In this document: one piece after another, positions 25,265 to 33,136 of the stretch
Layout: the number at the start of each line of letters is the position of its first letter
Numbering within the stretch: the first letter of the stretch is position 1
Assembly (NCBI GenBank): GCA_910585705.1
Contig: CAJUER010000001.1
Location: 368,651 to 432,650 of the forward strand
From: an uncultured Christensenella sp.
GTDB taxonomy: Bacteria > Bacillota > Clostridia > Christensenellales > Borkfalkiaceae
DNA length: 64,000 nucleotides
Direction: 5' to 3'
Notes under the pieces: model-generated
What the model saw: the letters and a program-made list of their open reading frames with translations, nothing else
The model's database searches: none
What the model was told of the DNA's origin: nothing
Position numbers and translations under genes: made by a program

Positions 25265-26073
25265 AAAATATAATCGAGGTCAAGGAATTAAAAAAGAGTT
25301 ACGGCGCGAACTCCGTATTGAAAGGTATAAATTTAACCGTACATAAAGGTGAAATCTTTGCTTTGCTCGGCGTAAACGGTGCGGGCAAAACTACGGCTTT
25401 GGAATGTATCGAGGGCTTACGCGCTTACGACAGCGGGAATATAACCGTAAACGGAAAAATCGGTATTCAATTACAGTCGTCGGCTTTACAAGCCTATATT
25501 AAACCTATGGAAGCCGTCAAACTGTTTGCTAATTGGCATAAAACCACACCAGATAAAGAAATGCTTAATTCTTTCGGCATACCCGAATTATCAAAAAAGA
25601 AATATGCCGATTTGTCTACGGGGCAAAAACGCCGCTTACACCTTGCGCTTGCACTTATAGGCAACCCCGACATTATTTTCCTTGACGAACCGACTGCGGG
25701 TCTTGATGTTGAGGGGCGCGTATCGTTGCACGAACAAATACGCGCATTAAAATCACAAGGCAAAACAATAATTCTTGCAAGCCACGATATGGCGGAAGTC
25801 GAAGAATTATGCGACAGAGTAGCCGTTTTGAGTAACGGGAATATTGCTTTTATCGGAACGGTTGACGAATTTACCGCTATGGGCGGCAAAAGGCATATTA
25901 TACGCATAAAAACCGCCGACGGGCAAAACGAATACGAAACGGAAAATATTATGGAAACTTTATTTACGCTATTATCGGAATACAAACAAAAAGGCATATC
26001 TATTTCGGAAATTCAGACCGATAGAATATCGCTTGAACAAAACTTTATGAACATTGTGAGAGGTGCGAACTAA
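25261..26073 (+). CDS. ABC transporter ATP-binding protein
   Basis: A 270-residue nucleotide-binding subunit. Walker A is GVNGAGKTT, the signature LSTGQKRR, Walker B IIFLDEPTAGLD and the H-loop ASHDMAEVEE. It belongs to the drug/bacteriocin-export type that pairs with ABC-2 permeases. It overlaps merR by four bases and the permease by one, forming a coupled three-gene unit. The substrate is unknown; control by an effector-binding MerR suggests export of a toxic compound. Confidence 0.9.
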   Translation: MKNIIEVKELKKSYGANSVLKGINLTVHKGEIFALLGVNGAGKTTALECIEGLRAYDSGNITVNGKIGIQLQSSALQAYIKPMEAVKLFANWHKTTPDKEMLNSFGIPELSKKKYADLSTGQKRRLHLALALIGNPDIIFLDEPTAGLDVEGRVSLHEQIRALKSQGKTIILASHDMAEVEELCDRVAVLSNGNIAFIGTVDEFTAMGGKRHIIRIKTADGQNEYETENIMETLFTLLSEYKQKGISISEIQTDRISLEQNFMNIVRGAN

Positions 26074-26783
26074 TGAAGGCTTTTTTATACGGGATTGGTT
26101 TACAATTCAAGTTTGATATACGCAGTAAAGGTATGCTTATTGCTTGTTATCTTGTGCCGCTCATATTTTTTCTATTTATGGGCGGAATTTTCACTACTAT
26201 TGATACGAACGCTACAAAAACTCTTATTTCGTCAATGACCGTGTTTACAATCATAATGAGCGCGTTGTTCGGCGTACCGCCCGCAGTTGCGGAAATCTAC
26301 GGAACAGACGTTAAAAAGGTCTATAATGCAAATGGCGCGCCTATTTGGTTTGGCGTTATATCGCAATTTATTTCGTCATTTATACATACGCTTATATGCT
26401 GTCTTATAGTTTTTGCCCTTTCGCCTTTAATTTTCAAAGCGGAATTGCCGCCTGATTTGATATGGTATTTTTTATCGCTTATAGCGTTGCTTGCGATAAC
26501 TCTTGCTATCAGTTGTATTTTTGGGCTTTTGATTAAACAGCAAGCAAAGTTGACAATGGTAGCAATGGCAATATTTTTGCCGTCCACTATGCTGTCGGGC
26601 ATTATGTTTCCCGCAGATATGTTGCCACAATTTATGCAATATATTGCCTATGCTTTCCCCGCTACAATAGCATTTAAGGCAATGACGAGTTTTCAAGTTT
26701 GGCATTTACCCGTATTGTTCGGTATATTTATTTTACTTTGCAGCGTTATTGCCTTATTGTTAAAATTTAAGATTAAACGATAA
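26073..26783 (+). CDS. ABC-2 type permease
   Basis: A 236-residue membrane subunit with six predicted helices. A hydrophobic stretch near residues 20-40 opens it, and the conserved region MLSGIMFPADMLPQFMQ sits before the last helices, as usual for ABC-2 permeases. It starts on the last base of the ATPase stop codon and presumably forms a homodimer with two ATPase subunits. Confidence 0.87.
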   Translation: MKAFLYGIGLQFKFDIRSKGMLIACYLVPLIFFLFMGGIFTTIDTNATKTLISSMTVFTIIMSALFGVPPAVAEIYGTDVKKVYNANGAPIWFGVISQFISSFIHTLICCLIVFALSPLIFKAELPPDLIWYFLSLIALLAITLAISCIFGLLIKQQAKLTMVAMAIFLPSTMLSGIMFPADMLPQFMQYIAYAFPATIAFKAMTSFQVWHLPVLFGIFILLCSVIALLLKFKIKR

Positions 26784-26806
26784 AAGTACAAAAAGAAATA
26801 CAGTCT

Positions 26807-26968
26807 ATGACAAATTATATTGTATGCCCCGAATGTGGGTATAAATTATTCAAGTTAGGCGACGGCTCAAACGCGGAAATCTATTGCCCGAAATGTAAAT
26901 TAAAACTACGAATAGTAATCAAGGGCGACGAAATCACAATATTAAAAATGCTATCTGACAAAGCATAA
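26807..26968 (+). CDS. Zinc-ribbon protein of the conserved distal module
   Basis: A 53-residue protein beginning MTNYIVCPECGYKLFKLGDG with a second CPKC about 20 residues later: two CxxC knuckles of a zinc ribbon, similar in style to Com-like and Cys-rich KTR proteins found in Tn916-type elements. A paralogue lies at 56142-56330, and a broken one at 55527-55585, in the related element at tRNA-Leu(CAA). It follows the permease and precedes the leader of the sigma-like gene. Function is unknown, probably nucleic-acid binding. Confidence 0.75.
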   Translation: MTNYIVCPECGYKLFKLGDGSNAEIYCPKCKLKLRIVIKGDEITILKMLSDKA

Positions 26969-26994
26969 CAACCGAATAAATCTTTATAACAAAT

Positions 26995-27064
26995 AAAGAA
27001 TTGAGTGTACGAAAGTAAAAAATTATTTTCGGGAGCAGTAAATGGCGCACTCAATTCTTTTTTT
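26995..27064 (+). terminator. Long-loop terminator hairpin
   Basis: AAAGAATTGAGTG (26995-27007) and CACTCAATTCTTT (27048-27060) make a perfect 13-bp stem, and the T run reaches 27064. The loop of 40 bases contains GGGAG and ATG 27042, which opens a 13-codon frame (MAHSILFLYIDTS) running through the stem. It ends the exporter operon or acts as an attenuator. Confidence 0.6.
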
Positions 27065-27176
27065 ATACATAGACACCTCATAACAAACGCATATATAACC
27101 CACTACAAACAATTATAGGGCTGTTTTGCGCACGTTCGCGGACGGCTGGCATTTGTTAAAGGTGTTAAGGCTCTCT

Positions 27177-27241
27177 ATGAAAGAGTAAAACCCGACAGAT
27201 TTTCAAGGCTTATAAAGTCTGAAAGTTTGTCGGGCTTTTTT
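27177..27241 (+). promoter_or_regulatory. Structured leader / attenuator before the sigma-like gene
   Basis: A four-codon mini-frame ATGAAAGAGTAA (27177-27188) is followed by a 15-bp stem, CCCGACAGATTTTCA with TGAAAGTTTGTCGGG, and a T7 run. The whole unit, from GGCTCTCT to the T run, recurs in inverted orientation at 55455-55529 with changes that mostly keep pairing. It ends transcription ahead of the sigma-like gene at 27303 unless read through. Confidence 0.6.
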
Positions 27242-27302
27242 TTATTTTCTCAAAAACCTTTCCAAAATGCTGTCGCCGTGCTTATAGTTGGAGGCTTTCT
27301 AT

Positions 27303-27710
27303 ATGCAAGTAATAATATATAAATTTGTTGACGGAACTACAAATGAAATAGAGGTTACGGACGAATTATATTTGATACACTTACAACTCGTACAAATAGA
27401 AAAGCGCAACCATTGGCGGGAAACAAGGCGGCATACCTCTTTGAACTATTTAATTGAAAACGGAATAGATTTTGAGGACAAGTCCGCTGATACACTTGCT
27501 ATAATCATACGGCGCGAAAACATAGAGCGCGTACATAAAGCGTTATTAACGCTGTCGGACAAGCGGCGCGAATTGGTGCATAAATTCTATTACGAGGAAA
27601 TGACTATGCGGGCGATTGCGCGTGAGCGCGGCGTTTCTCACTCGTCCATATCTCAACAAATGGCAACAGTACGCAAACATTTGCAAAAGCAATTACGTGA
27701 TTTTGTATAA
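27303..27710 (+). CDS. Sigma-70 region-4-like protein of the distal module
   Basis: ATG 27303 follows GGAGG; an upstream in-frame TTG lies in the ribosome site itself. The 135-residue product has a basic N-terminal half (MQVIIYKFVDGTT...NHWRETRRHTSLNYL) and a C-terminal helix-turn-helix like sigma region 4 (MRAIARERGVSHSSISQQMA). Similar short sigma-like proteins occur in conjugative elements such as Tn916. A copy truncated to 56 codons lies at 55225-55395. It may control element genes. Confidence 0.75.
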   Translation: MQVIIYKFVDGTTNEIEVTDELYLIHLQLVQIEKRNHWRETRRHTSLNYLIENGIDFEDKSADTLAIIIRRENIERVHKALLTLSDKRRELVHKFYYEEMTMRAIARERGVSHSSISQQMATVRKHLQKQLRDFV

Positions 27711-27719
27711 TATATATAC

Positions 27720-27839
27720 TATTACCAGTTCACCCCGTAACGTGTAACGCAATTAAAGCAAACACGGCAATACACGGGCGGCTTGCCGCCCGTGTGCGGG
27801 TGGACATAGTATTACCAGTCCACCCCGTAACACTGTAAC
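27720..27839. repeat. Direct repeats and hairpins at the distal end of the element
   Basis: TATTACCAGTTCACCCCGTA and a copy with one change (27720 and 27810) are direct repeats 90 bases apart. Between them CACGGGCGGC/GCCGCCCGTG (27773-27794) forms a 10-bp hairpin. GGGTGGAC (27798-27805) and GTCCACCC (27818-27825) form another across the second repeat. These may be recombinase accessory sites or a transfer origin. Confidence 0.6.
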
Positions 27840-27937
27840 ACTTTTGGCGTAAAAAACGTAGAAACTTGTAAATCTATGACGAAATGTATTTATCTTAATT
27901 TACGACCATTAGGGTGGGTTCTCTTGGGTGGGAGATA

Positions 27938-27980
27938 GTAAAACGGCAACGAGCCTAAACTCATTGCCGTTTTACTTTTA
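27938..27980. terminator. Long bidirectional hairpin
   Basis: GTAAAACGGCAACGAG and CTCATTGCCGTTTTAC pair over 16 positions with one mismatch around CCTAAA, followed by TTTTACC. It is the last structure before the tRNA-end-like GCACCA at 28052-28057. Confidence 0.65.
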
Positions 27981-28150
27981 CCTTTTTGCGACAAAGCCCG
28001 CAACCCCGTTTACAAATACGTATTTGAGGTTCAAACTCTGTCTGTCTTGGTGCACCATATCAGGGGTATACGAACACCCGGATTTAGAAATCGCATTTGC
28101 GGTTTCTTTTTCTTTTACGCTGTTTGAGTCTTTAACTTTTCTAATTGCGC
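27978..28150 (-). pseudogene. Tail of a second serine recombinase
   Basis: The minus strand reads NSVKEKETANAISKSGCSYT followed by PDMV. This parallels NSAKEKETENSVSQSRCSYT plus PVMV in the recombinase remnant at tRNA-Leu(CAA). Similarity of the two DNA copies stops at the bases TGGTGC, which is where the second copy enters its tRNA. Here the frame runs on to TAA 27980-27978 through unrelated sequence. Only the C-terminus remains. It marks the junction of an older element lying behind the intact one. Confidence 0.65.
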
Positions 28151-28446
28151 CAAAAATGTGGCTGCAATCTTATTGAACTAAGGGTTTGCTTACTATTAGA
28201 AATAAACATTAAAATAATTTTAATAACGCTTTTATTGCCGTTCATTGTAAAATGAAAATGTTGAGCAATTGATTATTATGTTTATTAGTTATATAATGTA
28301 AACGTTCAGCTACTTAAGAAAAACATTACTGAACGTCACGTTTTTAGTAAATGCAACCCAAAGTTTACATTTAGAAACGCAAAGTTGGTGGTGTTTTACC
28401 TAAAAACTCTTTATAATGAGTGCATAATTATCACTCGGAGGCTTTT

Positions 28447-29281
28447 ATGGCATTAGGCGAAAAACTTGCTAAGGCTCGCAAAGGGAAAATATAACGCAAG
28501 AGCAACTTGCCGATAATTTAGGTGTTTCCAGACAAGCTATAAGTAAATGGGAATCAGACGTGACATTTCCCGAAACAGACAAATTGATTCGTATGAGCGA
28601 GTTGTTTGATTGCTCGCTCGCTTGATTATTTGTTAAAGGAAAATATTAAGAATAAAGCAGATAAAACGGAAACAGCTAATATGCAAAGAACGGCTGTTGT
28701 CCCCCGTTGTTTTTTCTTTAAGCAAGATGCTTAATTATGAATATAAGTCTAAAAGGACTGTGTGCGGAATTCCGCTGATTCATATAAATATAGGCATAGG
28801 TAAAACTGCAAAAGGTATAGTTGCTATCGGATTTAAGTCGGTCGGAGTTATTTCAATAGGGCTGCTATCACTCGGACTGTTATCTATTGGATTATTGGCG
28901 CTTGGCTTTCTCGGCTTAGGTATAATGGGTATCGGGTTTTTCGGCTTTGGTGCATTTGCGTTAGGCTTATTAAGCGGCGGCGCAATATCTTTCGGCATTA
29001 TGTCGTTTGGCGTTTTGTCTTGCGGTGCAGTTTCGATCGGTCAATTTGCAGTCGGCGCTTTGGCGAAAGGACATTATTTTGCCTTTGGGGATACGGCAGC
29101 GGCAATGGTTGCGCTTGGCGCAACAAAGGCACACGGAACGCTTTATTCATATTTTACGGGAATACAAAATAGTTTTTCGGGTTATGACGCGAATGCAGTA
29201 ATCTCGATTTTAGAAAATAACGTGCCGTCGGCGTTAAAGTGGCTTATGAATATTACTTTGTCAATGGTAGGCGTGCAATAA
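28447..29281 (+). pseudogene. Broken XRE-family regulator with glycine-rich hydrophobic repeats
   Basis: ATG 28447 follows CGGAGG. The N-terminal helix-turn-helix (QEQLADNLGVSRQAISKWE) is disrupted by a lost base near 28485. A CTCG duplication near 28615 breaks the frame again and an extra C near 28700 a third time. The rest (28716-29281) encodes a repeated G-I-x-S-I-G-L-L-S-L-G type pattern of hydrophobic turns, as in membrane-associated regulators of Clostridia that begin this region with EYKSKRTVCGIPLIHINIG. It was probably about 275 residues before decay. Confidence 0.7.
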
Positions 29282-29334
29282 AATATATTCGGTAAAATAA
29301 TCAATTAAATTAATTTGTTACAAATAAAACTTAC

Positions 29335-29380
29335 AAGAAAAAACCTATTTTCACACAACTGAAAATAGGTTTTTCTTTTT
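29335..29380. terminator. Bidirectional terminator
   Basis: AAGAAAAAACCTATTTTCA and TGAAAATAGGTTTTTCTT form a long stem around a short CACAAC loop with T5 after, serving the two converging genes. Confidence 0.85.
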
Positions 29381-29389
29381 ACCGTATAT

Positions 29390-29887
29390 TTAATTGTTTT
29401 GTGAACCGGCATTTAATAATTCGATTGATTGTTTACCTGTGATATATTCTATATTAAATTTTATAATTAAAAATTTGTATTTACTTTTTTCGATTTCTGC
29501 TTGTAATTCGTCGTTGTGGTCAGGGTAATATTTTTTGCTAATATTTTTAATTGCAAAAAAAGTTTCTTCGTCGTCGTTTACAATTTCAACATTTCCGAAA
29601 GCGATTACGCTTTTATAAAATGTCGTAAATTTTTCAGGCTTAACGTCGTCTTTATCTATTATACAAAAAGTTGATTTTTTGCAATTGTTTATGGCGTTGA
29701 TTTTATGTCCGCTTTTTGCGCTGTGAAAGTATATGCTACCATTATAAAATATATAACTCAAAGGAACGGAATAGGGGTCGCCGTTTTCGTCAATAACGGA
29801 TAAAACGCCCGAAGTATTATCTTTCAGAATGCGTTCAATTTCTTTTTGTCCTAATTCCTGTTTAAACCTTCTCATTTTTTCAAACAT
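29390..29887 (-). CDS. Pyridoxamine 5'-phosphate oxidase-family flavoprotein (NimA-like)
   Basis: I chose ATG 29887 (MFEKMRRFKQELGQKEIERIL, here 20 shown at most: MFEKMRRFKQ...) because GGGAG lies eight bases upstream; an in-frame ATG at 29929 adds residues that look non-coding. The protein of 165 residues has the split-barrel FMN-binding pattern: GVLSVIDENGDPYSVPLSY, then YFHSAKSGHKINAI and later FYKSVIAFGNVEIV. Relatives include NimA nitroimidazole reductases and general flavin reductases. The electron donor and substrate are not known. It lies in the decayed island region but is intact. Confidence 0.8.
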   Translation of the reverse strand: MFEKMRRFKQELGQKEIERILKDNTSGVLSVIDENGDPYSVPLSYIFYNGSIYFHSAKSGHKINAINNCKKSTFCIIDKDDVKPEKFTTFYKSVIAFGNVEIVNDDEETFFAIKNISKKYYPDHNDELQAEIEKSKYKFLIIKFNIEYITGKQSIELLNAGSQNN

Positions 29888-29929
29888 TATTTTTCTCCCG
29901 TATTTCGTGTAATTTTTATTACGCTTCAA

Positions 29930-30360
29930 TTATATGGCCATCAGTAAACGTTACAAAAATAGTTAAAATGTAAATGAACATTGATATACATAATTTTTTT
30001 ATAACTTGCAGTACGCCACGCAAAATATGTGCGGTTTCGTTAAAATCGTGATAAAGTATGAAAAGTAGGTCTTGCTGTCCAAAAGTTTCTCTCAAAATTT
30101 ATTGTGTATCACGGTATTGTATTGTCGTCATATATAATGCGATAAAGAAATTGAAGAAAAATAAGGTGCTTACAATTAAGTTTGCGATTTTTGAAGCGTT
30201 AGCGAAAAATCAATTATATTGTAATTATAATTGACGTAGTTAAAAAAATCAATCATAACCAACTATAAAAAAGCCGTGTGCATAATCAAATACTCGGTAG
30301 GCTTACTATAAATTTTTATATTAATTTATTAAACTGCTTGTGTTTTAAATTCACCGAAAA
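29930..30360. other. Gene-free AT-rich stretch before adhE
   Basis: No open frame with a ribosome site and no clear structure is seen. It probably includes the unmarked right border of the tRNA-Leu(CAG) island, since genes to the left are accessory or broken and those to the right are core. Confidence 0.4.
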
Positions 30361-30376
30361 TTGTTTAAATTAACAA
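30361..30376. promoter_or_regulatory. Rex-like palindrome upstream of adhE (weak)
   Basis: TTGTTTAAATTAACAA resembles the clostridial Rex operator TTGTTAA-N4-TTAACAA but is two bases shorter and has mispaired central positions. Rex commonly controls adhE in Clostridia according to NADH/NAD+ ratio. The site lies 34 bases before the -35 element. Treat it as a candidate only. Confidence 0.3.
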
Positions 30377-30410
30377 TATAAAGCTAATCTTTAAACCTTA
30401 TAATTTTTCT

Positions 30411-30440
30411 TTGACTGAGTGTCGGATAATTTGATATAAT
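30411..30440 (+). promoter_or_regulatory. adhE promoter
   Basis: TTGACT (30411-30416), 18 bases, TATAAT (30435-30440), leaving a leader of about 65 bases before the ATG. Confidence 0.7.
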
Positions 30441-30510
30441 TTTATCGATATAAAATTATTGATATTTTAAATTGCAACATCAAGCAAAAAATTTTTAATA
30501 GGAGACAGAT

Positions 30511-33120
30511 ATGGATTTTAAGTTGGACTACGGCTTATGCGACAGTGTTGAAAAGCTGGAACAGGAATTGCAGAGGGTAAGAAACGCGCAGAAAATATTT
30601 GCAACGTTCACTCAGGAACAAGTAGATAAAATTTTCTTTGCATGCGCTTCGGCTGCGAACAAGGCGAGAATTCCGCTTGCCAAGCTTGCCGTTGAGGAAA
30701 CGGGAATGGGCATAGTGGAAGATAAGGTTATAAAGAACCATTACGCTTCCGAATATATTTATAACAAGTATAAAAACTGTCAGACCTGCGGAATTATCGA
30801 GGATGACGGGGTTTACGGCATAAAGAAAGTTGTGGAGCCTATCGGTGTAATCGGTGCCGTGATTCCCACTACTAATCCCACGTCTACCGCGATTTTCAAA
30901 ACGCTCATATGCCTTAAAACGCGCAACGGCTGTATAATCAGCCCTCATCCCCGCGCAAAGAACAGCACTATTGCGGCGGCTAAAACCGTTTACGAAGCGG
31001 CAGTTGCCGCAGGTGCGCCGGAAGGCATTATAAGCTGGATTGACGTTCCTTCGCTCGATATGACCAATATGCTTATGAAGGAGGTTGACACCATTCTTGC
31101 GACGGGCGGTCCCGGCATGGTTAAAGCCGCATATTCAAGCGGTAAACCTGCAATAGGCGTAGGCGCAGGCAATACTCCTGCGGTTATAGACGAAAGTGCA
31201 GACGTGTTGCTGGCTGTAAGCTCGATAATTCATTCCAAGACTTTCGACAACGGTATGATTTGCGCGTCCGAACAATCGGTAATCGTTGCGGACAAAATTT
31301 ATAATAAAGTTAAAAAGGAATTTACCGCGCGCGGCTGTTATTTCCTTAAAGACGATGAGATAGATAAGGTAAGAAAAACAATAATCATAAACGGTTCGCT
31401 CAATGCAAGAATCGTAGGCCAAAGCGCATACAAAATTGCACAGCTTTCTGGCGTTGAAGTTCCCGAAGCTACTAAAATTCTGATAGGCGAAGTCGAATCG
31501 GTCGAACTTTCAGAAGAGTTTGCGCATGAAAAACTTTCGCCCGTACTTGCAATGTACCGTGCTTCGGATTTCGGCGACGCTTTGGATAAGGCTGAAAGGC
31601 TTGTGGAAGATGGCGGTTACGGACATACTTCCTCATTGTATGTAAATACGGTAACGGACAAAAACAAAATAACCGAATTTGCCGAAAGAATGAAGACCTG
31701 CCGTATTCTTGTAAACACTCCTTCGTCGCAGGGCGGTATTGGTGATTTATACAATTTCAGACTTGCGCCTTCGCTTACTTTGGGTTGCGGATCATGGGGC
31801 GGAAACTCTGTTTCGGAGAACGTAGGAATAAATCATCTTTTGAATATAAAAACAGTTGCCGAAAGGAGAGAGAATATGTTGTGGTTCAGAGCGCCCCAAA
31901 AAGTTTATATCAAGAAGGGATGTCTTCCCGTTGCGCTTGACGAGCTTAAAAACGTTATGGGCAAGAAGCGTGCATTTGTCGTTACAGACAGCTTCTTATA
32001 CAAAAACGGTTTTACTAAATGTATAACGGAAAAGCTTGACAGTATGGGTATAGAACACAGTACGTTCTTTAACGTTGCGCCCGACCCTACGCTTGCATGT
32101 GCCCTCGAAGGCGTTGCTCAGATGCGTTCGTTCGAGCCTGATACGATTATCGCGCTCGGCGGCGGTAGCGCTATGGACGCAGCAAAGATAATGTGGGTGA
32201 TGTACGAACATCCCGAAGTGAATTTTATGGACATGGCTATGCGCTTTGTGGACATAAGAAAGAGAGTCTACACTTTCCCCAAAATGGGTGAAAAGGCTTA
32301 CTTTATAGCAATTCCCACTTCGGCGGGAACGGGTTCTGAAGTAACTCCGTTTGCCGTAATTACCGACGAGAAGACGGGTGTGAAGTATCCGCTCGCCGAT
32401 TATGAGCTTATGCCTAATATGGCAATAATTGATACGGATTTGCATATGTCGGCGCCTAAGGGTCTTACGGCGGCTTCCGGTATCGACGCGGTAACCCACG
32501 CGCTTGAAGCGTATGCTTCTATGCTTGCAACCGATTATACAGACGGTCTTGCCGTTCAAGCGCTTAAAACTATTTTCGAGTACCTGCCTGCGGCTTACGA
32601 AAACGGACAGACGGACGTTGTTGCAAGAGAAAAAATGGCGAACGCGGCTACAATGGCGGGTATGGCGTTTGCGAATGCTTTTCTCGGCGTATGTCACAGT
32701 ATGGCGCACAAGCTCGGCGCGTTCCATCATTTGCCGCACGGCGTTGCCAATGCACTTATGATAGGGGAAGTAATTAAATTCAACGCTTCGGAAACTCCCG
32801 CAAAAATGGGAACGTTCAGCCAGTACGACCACCCGAAGACAAAGAGAAGATATGCCGAAATTGCGGAATGCCTCAATCTCGGAGGAAAGAACGACGACGA
32901 AAAAGTTAAGAATCTTATTAAAGCGATTGACGGACTTAAAGCTGCTGTCGGCATTAAAAAGACCATTAAGGATTACGGTATCGACGAAACCGAATTCCTT
33001 GAACGTCTTGACGATATGACGGAGCAGGCATTTGACGACCAGTGCACGGGCGCAAATCCCAGATATCCTTTAATGAGCGAAATCAAACAAATGTACCTTA
33101 ACGCGTACTACGGTAAATAA
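30511..33120 (+). CDS. adhE: Bifunctional aldehyde/alcohol dehydrogenase AdhE
   Basis: An 869-residue fermentative enzyme that reduces acetyl-CoA to acetaldehyde and then ethanol with two NADH. The N-terminal CoA-acylating aldehyde dehydrogenase has the catalytic Cys251 in GMICASEQS. The C-terminal iron-type alcohol dehydrogenase begins near residue 455; GGGSAMDAAK binds NAD, and the metal histidines lie in CHSMAHKLGAFHHLPHG near residues 728-745. Length is normal. AGGAGA precedes ATG 30511. It is strongly expressed in ethanol-forming anaerobes and probably forms spirosomes. Confidence 0.96.
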   Translation: MDFKLDYGLCDSVEKLEQELQRVRNAQKIFATFTQEQVDKIFFACASAANKARIPLAKLAVEETGMGIVEDKVIKNHYASEYIYNKYKNCQTCGIIEDDGVYGIKKVVEPIGVIGAVIPTTNPTSTAIFKTLICLKTRNGCIISPHPRAKNSTIAAAKTVYEAAVAAGAPEGIISWIDVPSLDMTNMLMKEVDTILATGGPGMVKAAYSSGKPAIGVGAGNTPAVIDESADVLLAVSSIIHSKTFDNGMICASEQSVIVADKIYNKVKKEFTARGCYFLKDDEIDKVRKTIIINGSLNARIVGQSAYKIAQLSGVEVPEATKILIGEVESVELSEEFAHEKLSPVLAMYRASDFGDALDKAERLVEDGGYGHTSSLYVNTVTDKNKITEFAERMKTCRILVNTPSSQGGIGDLYNFRLAPSLTLGCGSWGGNSVSENVGINHLLNIKTVAERRENMLWFRAPQKVYIKKGCLPVALDELKNVMGKKRAFVVTDSFLYKNGFTKCITEKLDSMGIEHSTFFNVAPDPTLACALEGVAQMRSFEPDTIIALGGGSAMDAAKIMWVMYEHPEVNFMDMAMRFVDIRKRVYTFPKMGEKAYFIAIPTSAGTGSEVTPFAVITDEKTGVKYPLADYELMPNMAIIDTDLHMSAPKGLTAASGIDAVTHALEAYASMLATDYTDGLAVQALKTIFEYLPAAYENGQTDVVAREKMANAATMAGMAFANAFLGVCHSMAHKLGAFHHLPHGVANALMIGEVIKFNASETPAKMGTFSQYDHPKTKRRYAEIAECLNLGGKNDDEKVKNLIKAIDGLKAAVGIKKTIKDYGIDETEFLERLDDMTEQAFDDQCTGANPRYPLMSEIKQMYLNAYYGK

Positions 33121-33136
33121 TAAGGAGGAAAATTAA

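Noticed and set aside
28010..28057. A complete tRNA gene ending GCACCA
   Set aside because: A GGTTCAAA stretch is present, but spacing to the CCA end is wrong and no D or anticodon arm can be formed.
30361..30376. A definite Rex operator for adhE
   Set aside because: The palindrome is two bases shorter than the clostridial consensus and poorly paired in the centre; kept only as a weak candidate.
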